From Opitutus sp. GAS368 (GTDB lineage: Bacteria; Verrucomicrobiota; Verrucomicrobiia; Opitutales; Opitutaceae), in the NCBI RefSeq assembly GCF_900104925.1, contig NZ_LT629735.1:62001-126000 (forward strand): DNA of 64,000 nt, written 5' to 3'. Positions 9,228-19,663 of the stretch are shown here, in pieces. Below the pieces are notes generated by a model. That model searched no databases. It saw only the letters and a program-made list of their open reading frames with translations, and was not told the DNA's origin. How positions within the stretch are numbered: the first letter of the stretch is position 1; each line of letters opens with the position of its first letter. The position numbers were made by a program, and so were the translations under genes.

Positions 9228-11477
9228 ATGGCTACCTCCAGCAATCTCACCGGCACGCTCCGCCGCTCCCTGCTCATCAAGGTCATCTCCAAGCCGGCCC
9301 CGAGCAAGGAGGATGTCAACACCGTCATCGAGTTGACCTCGAGCAAGGTCGTCGAGTCGCTGCAGGCGCAGTCCATGACGATGTATCTCGTCGAAGCGGG
9401 CGAGATTGCGTTCAAGCAGGTGTATTACTCGCCCACCCTCTGGGGCACCGACAAGACCAAGGAGATGCAATTCAAGGAAACGCAGAAGAAACTGCTGACC
9501 CTGAAGCTGCCCGCCGGCACCGGCAACGTCGGCAAGGTCATCCAGACCGGCGAACCGCTTTTCTTCAGCGGCAAGGGCGCTGACGCCGCCTCGCTCAAGA
9601 AGATGGACGTCGGTTTCGAGGTCCACTCCATGCTCACGGTGCCGCTGAAGACGAACATCGTCATCGGCGCCATCCAGGTGCTCAACAAGGAGCCTTCCGC
9701 CGGCACCGGCGGCTCGTTCACCCCCAAGGACCTCAGTGTCCTCCTCGAGGTGGCCGAATACTCCTCCACCCTCATCCAGCGCATGCTGGACCCGAAGTTC
9801 CAGCTCACGCCCGAGGACACGGCCAAATTCATCTCCAAGTTCACCGAGCTCCCCCTCATCTCCAAGATCGAGGACGTCGAGATCGACGAGAAGCTTGTCG
9901 AGATCACCGGTGATGCCGTCATCCGTCGCGAGGCGATCTTCCCCTACAAGAAGACCGGCGCGAACTCCTGCTCGGTGCTGATGACCAACCCGCTGGATTA
10001 CGCCAAGCGCGAGGCGTTCTCCCAGGCCACCGAGATGTCGATCGACGACGTCAAGGTCATCCCCGCCAGCCTCCTCGACGCCCTGCTCAAGAAGTGTTTC
10101 GGCGAGAAGGCCGGCGCCGCCGCCAAGGCCGGCGAGGCCGCCACCGAGGTCGACATCGACGAGGTGAAGGACCTCATCTCCGGCGCCTACACGGAGGGCG
10201 GCGGCGGCGAGGTCAAGGCCGCCGATCTCGAGAGCGAGGACTCCGCCCCCATCATCCAGCTCACCAACCGCATCATCGAGGACGCCTACGTCTCCGGTGC
10301 ATCCGACATTCACATCGAGCCGATGGAAAAGGACCTCGTGGTCCGCTACCGCGTGGACGGCATGTGCGCCGAGAAGATGCGCCTCCCGAAGCAGGTCGCC
10401 TTCGCCATGGTCGCCCGCCTGAAGATCATGTGCAACCTGGACATCTCCGAGCGCCGGTTGCCGCAGGACGGCCGCATCGTCTTCAAGAAGTTCACAAAGA
10501 AAAACATCGATATCGACTTGCGCGTCGCCACCGGCCCGATGAACCACGGCGAGAAGGTGGTCATGCGTATCCTCGACAAGGCCAAGTCCACCCTGCCCCT
10601 GCCCCAGCTCGGTTTCTCGGAGGAGAATCTCGCCAAGTATCGCGACTGCGTGCGGCAGCCCTACGGGATGATCCTGCACTGCGGCCCGACCGGCTCCGGC
10701 AAGTCCATGACGCTTTACGCGGCGCTCGCCGAGATCAACACGCCCGACGTCAACATCCAGACCGCCGAGGACCCGATCGAATACACGCTGCCCGGCCTCA
10801 ATCAGATGCAGATGAACAAGCAGATCGGCCTCGATTTCCAACGGGCGCTCCGCTGCTACCTGCGCATGGATCCCGACATCATCCTCGTGGGCGAAATCCG
10901 CGACAAGGAAACCGCCCAGATCGCCTGCGAAGCGGCGCTCACCGGCCACTTGCTCGTCTCCACCCTCCACACCAACGACGCGCCGTCCACGGTGTCCCGC
11001 ATGGGTGAAATGGGCATCGAGCCCTTCAACATCTCCGCGGCGCTCGTGTGCGTGTGCGCCCAGCGCCTCCTCCGCCGCGTCTGCAAGAACTGCAAGGTGA
11101 AATACAAGCCCGAGGGCCGCGAGTGGGAGATCCTCCAGAAGGCCCTCGACCTCAAGGAAGTTCCCGAGATCTTCAAGGCCGCCCCGGGCGGCTGCCACAT
11201 CTGCAGCGGCAATGGCTACAAGGGCCGCGTCGGCATCCACGAACTCATGGTCAACTGCGAGGAAATCGTCGAGGCCATCAACAAGGAGGTCGAGGTCGCC
11301 GACCTGAAGCGCGTCTGCATGAAGTCCGGCATGAAGACCATGCACCAGGACTCCATGCTCAAGGTCAAGATGGGCCTCACCACCATGGAGGACGCCCTCT
11401 CGAACGTCCCCGCCGACATGATCGCGATGGACGGCGGCGGCGAGGCCGCCGAGCCCAAGGCCAAGAAAGGCCACTAA
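9228..11477 (+). CDS. GAF domain-containing GspE/PilB-type assembly ATPase
   Basis: A cytoplasmic hexameric ATPase that powers type IV pilus or type II secretion assembly. The protein has 749 residues. Residues about 20-180 look like a GAF sensor domain ([38 protein letters not shown]). A linker and an N1E-like part follow, then the T2SS ATPase with Walker A GPTGSGKS (486-493), the Asp/Walker B box [13 protein letters not shown] and the His box. A zinc-binding tetracysteine (CKNCKVKY then CHICSGNGY) typical of PilB/GspE is intact. The N-terminal GAF replaces the usual MshEN domain. ATG at 9228 preferred over an upstream in-frame start. Monocistronic, with a strong terminator. Confidence 0.93.
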   Translation: MATSSNLTGTLRRSLLIKVISKPAPSKEDVNTVIELTSSKVVESLQAQSMTMYLVEAGEIAFKQVYYSPTLWGTDKTKEMQFKETQKKLLTLKLPAGTGNVGKVIQTGEPLFFSGKGADAASLKKMDVGFEVHSMLTVPLKTNIVIGAIQVLNKEPSAGTGGSFTPKDLSVLLEVAEYSSTLIQRMLDPKFQLTPEDTAKFISKFTELPLISKIEDVEIDEKLVEITGDAVIRREAIFPYKKTGANSCSVLMTNPLDYAKREAFSQATEMSIDDVKVIPASLLDALLKKCFGEKAGAAAKAGEAATEVDIDEVKDLISGAYTEGGGGEVKAADLESEDSAPIIQLTNRIIEDAYVSGASDIHIEPMEKDLVVRYRVDGMCAEKMRLPKQVAFAMVARLKIMCNLDISERRLPQDGRIVFKKFTKKNIDIDLRVATGPMNHGEKVVMRILDKAKSTLPLPQLGFSEENLAKYRDCVRQPYGMILHCGPTGSGKSMTLYAALAEINTPDVNIQTAEDPIEYTLPGLNQMQMNKQIGLDFQRALRCYLRMDPDIILVGEIRDKETAQIACEAALTGHLLVSTLHTNDAPSTVSRMGEMGIEPFNISAALVCVCAQRLLRRVCKNCKVKYKPEGREWEILQKALDLKEVPEIFKAAPGGCHICSGNGYKGRVGIHELMVNCEEIVEAINKEVEVADLKRVCMKSGMKTMHQDSMLKVKMGLTTMEDALSNVPADMIAMDGGGEAAEPKAKKGH

Positions 11478-11517
11478 CCATTCTCGCCCGAACTACCCCT
11501 CGGGCGGGCAAGCAAAG

Positions 11518-11543
11518 AGGCGCGATCCGCAAGGGTCGCGCCT
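11518..11543 (+). terminator. Rho-independent terminator after the GspE-type gene
   Basis: A stem of about 11 base pairs (aggcgcgatcc with gggtcgcgcct) has a four-base loop and is followed by a T-rich stretch. A second short hairpin (cctttcgg/cgaaagg) follows at 11546-11566. Confidence 0.75.
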
Positions 11544-11642
11544 TTGCCTTTCGGGAGCCGAAAGGCATCCGCCGTAGCCTCAGTGAGGCGAAGGCGGATC
11601 TTCCACTTCCGCCGGCAATCCCTGGCCGACTGCAACGACCCC

Positions 11643-14600
11643 TTACGAATTCACCGGCGCGCTCGGCGCCGCCGCCCGCACCGAGTCGGCGATGGTCGTC
11701 GGCAGCACCTCGGGCTCGCCCTTGTGCTGGTCGAATCTCATCGAGAGCGTCTTCGACACGCCGCGCTCCTGCATCGTCACCCCGTAGATGGCGTCCGCCG
11801 AGGCGATCGTCGTCTTGTTGTGCGTGATGATGATGAATTGCGACTCCTTCACGAACTGCTTCAGCAGGTTGATGAAACGGTGGATGTTCGACTCGTCGAG
11901 CGGCGCGTCGAGCTCGTCGAGCAAGCAGAAGGGCGACGGCTTCACCATGTAGAGCGCGAAGAGCAGCGCCACCGCGGTGAGCGTCTTCTGGCCGCCGGAG
12001 AGGAGCGTGATGCCCTTGAGCTTGGTGCCCGGGGGCTGCGCGACGATCTCGATGCCGCTCTCGAGCGGATCGTCGGCCGTCACCAGCTCGATCTCGGCCC
12101 GCCCGCCGCCAAACAGGATGTTGAACGTGTAGGCGAAATTCTTGCGGATCTGCTCGAAGGTCACCTTGAACTGCTCGAGCGAGGTCTGGTTGATGTCGTC
12201 GATGGCCTTGAGCAGCTGCGCCTTCGCGCCGGCGAGGTCGTCGCTCTGCGTCTTGAGGAACTCGTAGCGCTGCTTCAGCTCGGAATATTCCTCGATGGCC
12301 ACGAGGTTCACCGCGCCCATCGCGCCGATGCGCTGGCGGAGCGCGTCCACCTCGGCCTTGAGTCCGTCCCAATTGGTCGAGTCGAGCGCGGCCAGGTCGG
12401 CCTCGGTCGCTTCGCCCTTGGGCTCCCCTTTCTTCTTCCGGCGCTTCTTCTCTGTAGGGGCGTCGCTTGCCGACGCCCGGGCGCCGTCCAACGGCGCCCC
12501 TACACTGGAAGATGCCGCTTCATCTTCCTCATCCAAATCCAGGTCCTTGATCCCCTCGGGCTCGTCGTCGGCGCGCCAGAGCAGCTGCTTCCAGTCCTGC
12601 GCGGCGATGTCGGCATTGAACTCGCGCGTCACTTCCTCGGTCAGGAACTGCACCCGGGCGCGGGTCTCGGCGACCTTCACCTCGTGCTTTCCCAGCTCGG
12701 CCTGCGAGGTCTCGGCCTCGCTGCGGATGGAGGTCAGGCCGTTCTCCACGGCGGAAATTTCGCTCTCAATGGTCGACAGCTCGCTGCGGACCGACTCGAC
12801 GTTGGCCTGGGCAACGGCGAGGGTCTTGACGATTTCCTCGGCCCGGCGCTTCTGGTCCGTGGTTTCGCCCGCCAGCACCGCCACCTGCTCGGACCAGGTC
12901 TCGAGCTCGATCTGCCGCTGGGTGATGAGTTCCTCGAGCTGTTCGCCCCGACGCTCCATCTCGGTCAGGCCGCGGTCGAGCACCTCGACCTTCTGGCGGC
13001 GCTCCGCGAGCTCGAGGCGGGCCGAGGCCAGGATTTCCTTCTTCTGGTCCCGGTCGGCGCGTTTCTCGACGATGGTCACCTCGGTGGCGGCCAGCTTCTG
13101 CTTCTGGGCGGTGACGCCGGCCTCGGCCTCGGCCAGCTGGGCCTGTGCCTTCACCAGGCGGGACAGGGCCTCGTCATGATCGCGTTTGAGATTGCTGAGC
13201 TCGTTCTCCATCCGGGCGAGCCGGTTGCCGGCGTCGTCGTGCGCCTTCTGGGCGTTCTTTTCCTCGGTATGGATGGACGCGGCGGCCTGGGAGGTGGCGA
13301 GCACTTCCCGTCGCTTCTGCTCCAATGTCTGCTCGGCGGCGGCCAGCGCGGTGTTGAGCTGGTCGATGACGGCCCGCTGCTCATCGTGCGTCTTCTGCTC
13401 GGAAACGACCGCCTTGCCCGTCTCCCGGAGGTCGACCTCGCGCTGGACGATGCTGTTGGCCGGCTTCTTGTGGTGGCCGCCGTAAATCAGACCGCGCCGG
13501 TCCACGAGGTCGCCCTTCGGCGTCGCCACCATGAGGAAGCTGAACGCGGGATTGGCCTTCCAGAACTCCAGGAAGGCGCCCAGATCCTCCGCCAGATAGC
13601 AGGCGGAGAGGATCGAGGCGGCGGGGTGCGACGGGTCCAGGTTGGCCACCGCTTCCGTGGCCGGCTTGAGACCGGCCGGAAGCTGATCGAGACCTGAAAC
13701 CTGAGACCTGAAACCTGAGACTTGGAGACAGACGCTGCCGATCTTGTCGGTTTCGAGCTGGGCGAGAATCTTCTGGGCCGTGTCAAGGTCGGAGACCGAG
13801 ATGGCTTCGACCGAGGCGCCGAGGAGCGCCTCGACCGCCTTGGCGTAGTCGGCCCGGACCTCGAGCCCCTGCGTGATGGGGGTGAACTTCTGCTCGCCGA
13901 ACAGCGAAGTGAAACGGCCCTGGAGGATCGCCTTGGCGCCCTCGCCGAAGCCTTCCCACTTCTCCTGCAGCTGCTGGAGCAGCTTCAGGCGGGCGGTCTT
14001 CTGGGCCAGGTTGCGGTCGATCTCCTGCAGCTTGCGCTGCGCGTCGCGGAATTCCTGGGTGGCCTTCTGCAGGGCGGCCTGCGCGGCCTGCGCCTCGTTG
14101 TTCGAGCGGCTCTGCTCGGCCCGGGCCTCCTCGACCCGGCCGCGCACCTGCGTCAGCGCGGCGGCGGCGGCCTCGACGGCGGCGCGCAGCTCGGCGAGCT
14201 CGGTGGAAAGCTGGTCGAACTTGTTCTGGCTCGTGCGGGCGTCCACCTCGAGGCCGGAGCTCTCGGTGCGGTGGCGGGCCACGGCGCTCTCGAGCTGCAG
14301 CAGGTGGAATTTGTCCTGGTTGAGCTGCTGCTCGGCCTTGGTCAGCTCGCCCTCGGTGACGGCCAGCTCGCGGTTGCGGTCCTGGAAGACGGCGTCGGAG
14401 CTGCCGAGCATGGTCAGCTGCATCTGCTTGTCCTGCGCGCCGGTGTCCACCTGCGTGGCGAGTTCCCGGCGCTGCATTTCCAGTTCGGAGAGGTCGTCCT
14501 TGCCGGCGTCGATGCGCTCGGTGAGGCCGGTGCGCTTCACCTCCGCCAAGCTGGCGGCGTTCTCGGCGGACTCCTTCTGCGAGCGGAGGTCGAACACGCC

Positions 14601-15464
14601 CTGCTGGGCATCCTGCACGCGCTGGTTGAGCGAAGCGCGGGCGGCCTTCTTCCCGTCGAGCGACCGGGTGCGCTCCTCGAGCGAGGAGCGGCGGGTGTCG
14701 GCGGCGTCGCGGAGCGCGGCCACGCGGCCGTCGAGGTCGGCGAGCGCCGTGCTGAGCAGGCCGAACTGGTGGCCGCTCTGGGCCAGCGCGAGGTGACGCA
14801 GGCGGAAACTGAGGCGCTTGTAGCGCATGGCCTTCGCGGCCTGGCGCTTCAACGAACCAATCTGGCGGGCGACTTCGGTGATGACGTCGGACACGCGGGC
14901 CAGGTTCTGCTCGGTGAGCGAGAGCTTGTTCATCGCTTCGCGGCGCTGGCTCTTGTATTTCGTGATGCCGGCGGCCTCCTCGAACACCACGCGGCGCTCC
15001 TCGGGCTTCGACGACAGGATCTGGTCGATCTGGCCCTGCGCCATGATCGAGTAGCTGGTCCGGCCGACGCCGGTGTCCATGAAAAGCTTGTGAATGTCCT
15101 TCAGGCGGCAGGGCTGGCCGTTGAAGAAATACTCGCCCTGACCGTCGCGGGCCACGCGGCGCATGATCTCGATCTCGTGGAAGTCGCTGCCGAGCTGCTG
15201 CTCGCACTCGGTCAGCAGCAGCGCGACCTCGGAGAACTGGGCGGCCTTGCGCGTGTCCGCGCCCTCGAAGATGACATCCTGCATCTTGCCGCCGCGGAGG
15301 GCCTTGGCGCTCTGCTCGCCCAACACCCAGCGGATGGCATCGGCGATGTTGCTCTTGCCGCAGCCGTTGGGGCCGACGATGGCCGTGACGCCCGGCTGGA
15401 AACTGAGAGTGGTGTTGTCGGCAAAGCTTTTGAAGCCGTGCAGTTTTAGCGCCTTAAGATGCAT
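11643..15464 (-). CDS. smc: Chromosome segregation protein SMC
   Basis: A coiled-coil ABC-type ATPase that condenses and segregates the chromosome. The protein has 1273 residues. Walker A GPNGCGKS is at 31-38, the hinge lies around 510-680, and the signature LSGGQ (about 1156) and Walker [12 protein letters not shown] (about 1178) are at the C-terminus, with two long coiled coils between. The start [14 protein letters not shown] at 15464 is the conserved N-terminus. Two segments look inserted: residues about 580-591 in the hinge come from a 33-base repeat, and about 987-1004, in a charged linker before the C-terminal head, come from a 52-base palindromic repeat. Both keep the frame open. It converges on the GspE-type gene. 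Confidence 0.96.
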   Translation of the reverse strand: MHLKALKLHGFKSFADNTTLSFQPGVTAIVGPNGCGKSNIADAIRWVLGEQSAKALRGGKMQDVIFEGADTRKAAQFSEVALLLTECEQQLGSDFHEIEIMRRVARDGQGEYFFNGQPCRLKDIHKLFMDTGVGRTSYSIMAQGQIDQILSSKPEERRVVFEEAAGITKYKSQRREAMNKLSLTEQNLARVSDVITEVARQIGSLKRQAAKAMRYKRLSFRLRHLALAQSGHQFGLLSTALADLDGRVAALRDAADTRRSSLEERTRSLDGKKAARASLNQRVQDAQQGVFDLRSQKESAENAASLAEVKRTGLTERIDAGKDDLSELEMQRRELATQVDTGAQDKQMQLTMLGSSDAVFQDRNRELAVTEGELTKAEQQLNQDKFHLLQLESAVARHRTESSGLEVDARTSQNKFDQLSTELAELRAAVEAAAAALTQVRGRVEEARAEQSRSNNEAQAAQAALQKATQEFRDAQRKLQEIDRNLAQKTARLKLLQQLQEKWEGFGEGAKAILQGRFTSLFGEQKFTPITQGLEVRADYAKAVEALLGASVEAISVSDLDTAQKILAQLETDKIGSVCLQVSGFRSQVSGLDQLPAGLKPATEAVANLDPSHPAASILSACYLAEDLGAFLEFWKANPAFSFLMVATPKGDLVDRRGLIYGGHHKKPANSIVQREVDLRETGKAVVSEQKTHDEQRAVIDQLNTALAAAEQTLEQKRREVLATSQAAASIHTEEKNAQKAHDDAGNRLARMENELSNLKRDHDEALSRLVKAQAQLAEAEAGVTAQKQKLAATEVTIVEKRADRDQKKEILASARLELAERRQKVEVLDRGLTEMERRGEQLEELITQRQIELETWSEQVAVLAGETTDQKRRAEEIVKTLAVAQANVESVRSELSTIESEISAVENGLTSIRSEAETSQAELGKHEVKVAETRARVQFLTEEVTREFNADIAAQDWKQLLWRADDEPEGIKDLDLDEEDEAASSSVGAPLDGARASASDAPTEKKRRKKKGEPKGEATEADLAALDSTNWDGLKAEVDALRQRIGAMGAVNLVAIEEYSELKQRYEFLKTQSDDLAGAKAQLLKAIDDINQTSLEQFKVTFEQIRKNFAYTFNILFGGGRAEIELVTADDPLESGIEIVAQPPGTKLKGITLLSGGQKTLTAVALLFALYMVKPSPFCLLDELDAPLDESNIHRFINLLKQFVKESQFIIITHNKTTIASADAIYGVTMQERGVSKTLSMRFDQHKGEPEVLPTTIADSVRAAAPSAPVNS
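12453..12504. repeat. Palindromic repeat (TGTAGGGGCG) inside the smc coding sequence
   Basis: The ends tgtaggggcg and cgcccctaca are exact inverted copies and match intergenic repeats of this window such as 23039-23108 and 21874-21926. In smc it encodes the segment [19 protein letters not shown] between an acidic and a lysine-rich stretch. Confidence 0.85.
13691..13723. repeat. ACCTGAGACCTGAAACCTG repeat inside the smc hinge region
   Basis: Tandem units of gacctgaaacct/gagacctgaa identical in type to intergenic copies at 23281-23310, 26857-26888 and 26981-27012. On the smc strand it encodes residues reading [11 protein letters not shown]. Confidence 0.85.
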
Positions 15465-15666
15465 TGAATGGTGAAATATCTCCCCGCAGCTTGCTGCGGG
15501 TTTTTGCGGGGAAATTAGGACACCGTCCGTGAGGACGGCGTTCAACTTAAAGGGCAAACTAGAGGCAGCGCATTTCCGCGGTGCAATGGAAAAAGCGTGT
15601 TATTCCCCTCTCAAAAATTGCGCCCAATCGCGATTTTGGGCTGGTCAATGAGAGGGCAGATGGCTG

Positions 15667-15747
15667 GTAGGGCGAATCCTCCGGATGAGCCGTCAGGATG
15701 CTATCGCCTCTTCCAGGCAACGGCTCGTCGGGACGACTCGCCCCACC
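15667..15747. repeat. Palindromic repeat (GTAGGGCGAATCCTCCGG family)
   Basis: Left arm gtagggcgaatcctccggat and a right arm cggctcgtcgggacgactcg pair approximately. The same element type occurs at 26159-26209. It occupies the middle of the 393-base gap between smc and the MFS gene, where I otherwise see only short GC hairpins (around 15482-15512, ccccgcagcttgctgcgggg type). Confidence 0.75.
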
Positions 15748-15857
15748 TTTCGGCCCAGCAGGAAATATGATATTTTCGGGACATGGGCCATGCGGCCACC
15801 TACTGGCTGGCGCCGGCCGCTTGCCTGCCGGACCGGGCTGGGCTATGGAAAAGGGCC

Positions 15858-17312
15858 ATGGCCAGCGCCCAACCCACCCCCTCCCTCGACCAGACCAAGC
15901 GGTTCATGCCGTGGTTGGTGGCCGTGGCGCTGTTCATGGAGAACCTGGACGCCACCATCGTGAACACGGCCGTCCCGACCATGGCGGCCAGCCTCGAGGT
16001 GACCCCGCTGAGCCTCAAGGGCGTGCTGACCAGCTACACCCTCTGCCTGGCGGTGTTCATCCCGATCAGCGGTTGGATGGCCGACCGCTTCGGCACCAAG
16101 CGGGTGTTCACGTGGGCGGTCTGCCTGTTCACCCTCGGGTCGCTGGCCTGCGGTTTGGCGCTCAACAGCCCCATGCTGGTCGCCGCCCGCGTCATCCAGG
16201 GAATCGGTGGGGCGATGATGACCCCCGTCGGCCGGCTGGCGCTGGTGCGCACCTTCCCGAAGTCCGAGATGCTGAATGCGATGAACTTCGTCGTCATCCC
16301 CGCCCTCATCGGCCCCCTGCTCGGGCCGTTCATGGGCGGCGTCATCGTTCACCTGCTGCCGTGGCGTTCCATTTTCTTCGTCAACCTGCCCATCGGTCTG
16401 CTCGGCCTGTGGCTCATCAAGCGCCACATGCCGGACTACCGCGACGAGGCCGTGGCGCCGCTCGACCGGTGGGGCTTCCTGCTCTTCGGCAGCGGCATCG
16501 CCCTGCTGTCCTACGTGCTGGAGATCTTCGGCGAACACCGCCTGACAGTCGGCCCCATCCTCGGCCTGCTCGCCGTGTCCTTGGCCCTGCTTGGCGCGTA
16601 TTACCGTCATGGCACCCGCGTGCCCAACCCGGTGATGCGGCTCAGCCTGTTCCAGATCCGCACCTTCAACGTCGCCGTGCTAGGCGGCATCATCACACGG
16701 CTGGGCGTCGGCGGCATGCCGTTTTTGCTGCCCCTGCTCTACCAGATCGGCCTCGGCCACCCGCCGTGGCAGGCGGGCCTCCTGACCATGCCCCAGGCCG
16801 CCGCCGCCATCGCCATGAAGGTGATGAGCAAGGGCATCCTCGCCCGCTTCGGCCACCGCCGCGTGTTAACCGTCAACACCGTGGGCTTTGGCCTGACCAT
16901 GGCGGCGTTCTCGCTCGTCGGCCCCGACACGCCCATCTGGACCATCCTGCTGCTGAGTTTCACGCAAGGGCTGTTCTCGGCCCTGCAGTTCACCGGTATG
17001 AACACGCTGGTCTACGCCGACATCAGCGACCGCGACGCCAGCATGGCCAACAGCATCGCCAGCACGGCCCAGATGATGGCACTCAGCTTCGGCGTGGCCT
17101 TTGCCTCGCTGGTCACGGCCTGGTTCGTGGGCGACATTCCCCAGTCGGACCGCCTCCACTTCATGAGCGCGCTGCACCACGCCTTCATCGCCCTCGGCAG
17201 TGCGACGATCATCGCCTCGCTGATGTTCTGGCGGCTGCGCGCCGACGACGGCAACAACGTCAGCAACCGCCAGGCCGAACCCACGTCGCCCGAAACGGCC
17301 GAGGCGGCTTAG
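15858..17312 (+). CDS. MFS transporter, DHA2-like drug:H+ antiporter
   Basis: An inner-membrane protein of 484 residues with 12-14 predicted helices. Helix 1 carries ENLDATIVNTAVPTM, close to the DHA2 motif D1. The loop 2-3 motif A appears as GWMADRFGTKRVF, and helix 5 has the antiporter motif C-like run PALIGPLLGPFMGG. Such proteins export hydrophobic compounds in exchange for protons, but the substrate is not predictable. The ATG at 15858 (MASAQPTPSLDQ) is preferred over 15783. It converges with and overlaps the GNAT gene by four bases at the stop codons. Confidence 0.9.
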   Translation: MASAQPTPSLDQTKRFMPWLVAVALFMENLDATIVNTAVPTMAASLEVTPLSLKGVLTSYTLCLAVFIPISGWMADRFGTKRVFTWAVCLFTLGSLACGLALNSPMLVAARVIQGIGGAMMTPVGRLALVRTFPKSEMLNAMNFVVIPALIGPLLGPFMGGVIVHLLPWRSIFFVNLPIGLLGLWLIKRHMPDYRDEAVAPLDRWGFLLFGSGIALLSYVLEIFGEHRLTVGPILGLLAVSLALLGAYYRHGTRVPNPVMRLSLFQIRTFNVAVLGGIITRLGVGGMPFLLPLLYQIGLGHPPWQAGLLTMPQAAAAIAMKVMSKGILARFGHRRVLTVNTVGFGLTMAAFSLVGPDTPIWTILLLSFTQGLFSALQFTGMNTLVYADISDRDASMANSIASTAQMMALSFGVAFASLVTAWFVGDIPQSDRLHFMSALHHAFIALGSATIIASLMFWRLRADDGNNVSNRQAEPTSPETAEAA

Positions 17313-17743
17313 TCGCGTTCCAGCCGCTTGCCCAGGCTGATGGCGCCCTCGACGCTGAAGCCGATGGCCTCGTAGAAGGCGATGACGTCCTTGTTCCCGG
17401 GCCGCACCTGCAGGTTGATCTTGGGGCAGCCCGCGGCACGGAGCACCCGCTCCGCCTCGGTCATCAACGCCCGCCCCAGCCCACTGCGGCGCTGCGCGGG
17501 ATCGACCGCGAGGTAATTGATCCAGCCACGATGCCCTTCGTAGCCGGCCATCACCGCGCCGACGATCCGCCCATTCTGCTCTGCCACGAAAAACCATTCC
17601 GGATTCACGCGCAGCTTCCGGGCGATGTCCTTCTTCGGGTCGTTCTGGGGCCGCACCAGGCCGCACGCACGCCACAGCGCGATGACCGCCACCTCGTCAA
17701 AAGGAGTAAAAGGACGGATACGCATGATGGTCTGGCCGGACAT
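17309..17743 (-). CDS. GNAT family acetyltransferase (YpeA-like)
   Basis: A 144-residue N-acetyltransferase. The acetyl-CoA binding motif A is LAVDPAQRRSGLGRALM, followed by motif B INLQVRPGNKDVIAFYEAIGF. The N-terminus MSGQTIMRIRPFTPFDEVAV fits the YpeA group; an internal ATG (MRIRPF) is an alternative start. Substrate unknown. It shares a four-base convergent overlap with the MFS gene. Confidence 0.9.
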   Translation of the reverse strand: MSGQTIMRIRPFTPFDEVAVIALWRACGLVRPQNDPKKDIARKLRVNPEWFFVAEQNGRIVGAVMAGYEGHRGWINYLAVDPAQRRSGLGRALMTEAERVLRAAGCPKINLQVRPGNKDVIAFYEAIGFSVEGAISLGKRLERD

Positions 17744-17751
17744 TTTATTTA

Positions 17752-17832
17752 ACCACGGATTACACGGATGAACACGGATTGAATTCCGAATGACTGGTTC
17801 CCCATCCGTGACTATCCGTGAAATCGGTGGTC
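17752..17832. repeat. Palindromic repeat (ACCACGGATTACACGGAT family)
   Basis: Left arm accacggattacacggatg and right arm ending ccgtgaaatcggtggt are reverse-complementary with few mismatches. It fills the gap between the GNAT and FAD-oxidase genes. Relatives are at 28055-28170, 46248-46416 and 62773-62903. Confidence 0.85.
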
Positions 17833-17842
17833 AAAAAAACGC

Positions 17843-19306
17843 TCACTTATGATCCCACGGCAGATGCAGCTTCAGCTTCGGGTATTTCCAGATGCGGACT
17901 ACCGAGAACATCTTCCCCGGATTCAGAATGCCGCGGGGATCGAGCGCCTGCTTGACGGCCTGCATGGCGCGGACCTGCGCCGGGCTGTGCTGCAAGCGCA
18001 GGAAGGGCGTCTTCGCCAGGCCGATGCCGTGCTCGCCGGAGATGGCGCCGCCGAGTGACACGACCATCTCCATGAGCTTCTGCACCGCGGCCTCGGCCGC
18101 CTTGGTCTCGGCCGGGTTGTCGCGATGATACATGATGTTCACGTGCAGGTTGCCGTCGGCGAGGTGTCCGAAGGTCGGGATGGGCAGCTTGGACTGCCGC
18201 TTCAGCTGCGTGATGAACCGCGCGAACTTCTCGTAGTTGCGCATCGGGACGACGATGTCCTCGTTCAGCTTCGAGTCGCCGAGCTCGAACATGGCGCCGG
18301 AGCACTTGCGCCGGACTTCCCACAGTTCCTCGACCTCGGCGCGACTGTGCGCCTCCTTGTAGGCCCAGGTATGCGATTGGGCCCACGCCAGCACTTCCAA
18401 CTTCAGATCGTCCACCTCCGCCAGGGAACCCGCCAGCTCAAGCAGGATCACCGGCCGGACAACCCTGTCCTGAATCCAATCGAAGGGCTGCCTGGGAAAC
18501 ACCATCTTGTCCGTGGCCCGCTCGGCGCAAAGCACGCTCTCGCGATCCAAAAACTCGCAGATCGCCGGCTGCACCCGCGCGCGGAAAAGCGCCTTGGCCG
18601 CCTTGAAGGCCGCCACCTCGTCCGCGAAAGCCGTCAGCAGCGTCCACCGCGCCGCAGGCATGGGCACAAGCTTGAGCACGGCGCCGGTGACGACGCCGAG
18701 CATGCCCTCGCTGCCGATCCAGAGGTCACGCAGGTTGAAGCCCGCGGCAAATTTCTTGGTGGCGGTCCCCCACTCCACAAACTCGCCTGTCGGCAGGAAG
18801 CCGCGCAGGGAGATGACAAAGTCGCGCGTCACGCCATATTTGCCGCCGTGCATGCCGCCGGCGTTGCAGGCGATGTTGCCGCCGATGGTGCAATACTCCT
18901 TCGACGACGGATCGGGCGGATAGAACCAACCCTTCGCCGCCGCGGCGCGCTGGACGGCCGCGTTGGTCGCCCCGGCACCGACGTGCGCCATGCCGGCATC
19001 AGCGTCGATCCGCACGGCCTTCAGCTTCATCATGTCGATCACCCAGCCGCCGCGCACCGGCGCCGCCGAGCCCATCAGGGTCGTGCCGCGCCCGCGCACC
19101 GTGACCGGCACGCGGTGTTTGTTGGCCAGCTCCAGCACCGGCCCGATGTCCTTTTCCGCCCGGGGCGTGATGACCGCTTCCGGCAGGAACGAGATTTTGC
19201 TGCTGTCGAATGACGCAGCCCAACAGCCCTCTTTCGAGGTGTCGACGCGAGCGCCCAGGCGCTTCCTCAACTGCCGGGTGGCAAGGGCATGTGACTTGGC
19301 GGACAT
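17843..19306 (-). CDS. FAD-binding oxidoreductase, GlcD/D-lactate dehydrogenase type
   Basis: A 487-residue flavoprotein that probably oxidises a D-2-hydroxyacid such as D-lactate or glycolate. The N-terminal PCMH-type FAD domain shows VTVRGRGTTLMGSAAPVRGG and GGNIACNAGGMHGGKYG. The C-terminal FAD-oxidase domain shows GHLADGNLHVN and GEHGIGLAK. It stands alone, without the iron-sulphur subunit of GlcDEF-type complexes, so it resembles single-subunit D-lactate dehydrogenases. It is divergent from a 2-hydroxyacid dehydrogenase gene, which supports a role in hydroxyacid metabolism. Confidence 0.88.
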   Translation of the reverse strand: MSAKSHALATRQLRKRLGARVDTSKEGCWAASFDSSKISFLPEAVITPRAEKDIGPVLELANKHRVPVTVRGRGTTLMGSAAPVRGGWVIDMMKLKAVRIDADAGMAHVGAGATNAAVQRAAAAKGWFYPPDPSSKEYCTIGGNIACNAGGMHGGKYGVTRDFVISLRGFLPTGEFVEWGTATKKFAAGFNLRDLWIGSEGMLGVVTGAVLKLVPMPAARWTLLTAFADEVAAFKAAKALFRARVQPAICEFLDRESVLCAERATDKMVFPRQPFDWIQDRVVRPVILLELAGSLAEVDDLKLEVLAWAQSHTWAYKEAHSRAEVEELWEVRRKCSGAMFELGDSKLNEDIVVPMRNYEKFARFITQLKRQSKLPIPTFGHLADGNLHVNIMYHRDNPAETKAAEAAVQKLMEMVVSLGGAISGEHGIGLAKTPFLRLQHSPAQVRAMQAVKQALDPRGILNPGKMFSVVRIWKYPKLKLHLPWDHK

Positions 19307-19353
19307 GTATGAGCCTGTTTACAGACGATACCGGCAATCCTCCAAGCATTTCT

Positions 19354-19535
19354 TTAGCCGCAAAAAAGCGCAAGAGGATGTATTGCCCCAACACCCAAAG
19401 TGCGTCTATAGGCGCATCGAAGTATTGTCCTGCCCTTGTCGAAAACCCGGACGCCAAAGCCCTCCACTCTCGTCGCATCTATAGATGCGATTTCAAGCCA
19501 CCAAAACCCTATGCCCACTTGCGCCTTTTGCGGCC
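19354..19535. repeat. Palindromic element with a second element inside
   Basis: Outer arms tttagccgcaaaaaagcgca (from 19354) and cttgcgccttttgcggcc (to 19535) are inverted. Inside, gcgtctataggcgc (about 19402) and gcatctatagatgc (about 19475) look like ends of a second element. The whole block fills most of the 357-base gap between the FAD-oxidase and the 2-hydroxyacid dehydrogenase. The rest of this gap shows no convincing gene. Confidence 0.55.
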
Positions 19536-19663
19536 AACCTGTCTTGGTGTCAGGGTTCGGCTTACATGACAGACTCTCCACAAGTTTCGCTTTGAATGTC
19601 CCGGTTTTTGGCTCTCAACTCTCAACCTTCACGTTTCAACTGCGCGCCTCAGCGCGCCCCTCC

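Noticed and set aside
9135-11474. A 779-codon open frame opposite the GspE-type gene
   Set aside because: Antisense of a gene with all ATPase motifs; low-complexity composition without motifs.
13722-15449. A 575-codon open frame opposite smc
   Set aside because: Antisense shadow of a coiled-coil gene; Leu/Ala/Glu-rich without recognisable domain.
19354-19581. A 75-codon minus-strand frame in the gap before the 2-hydroxyacid dehydrogenase
   Set aside because: It lies inside the repeat block, has no ribosome site and no family match.
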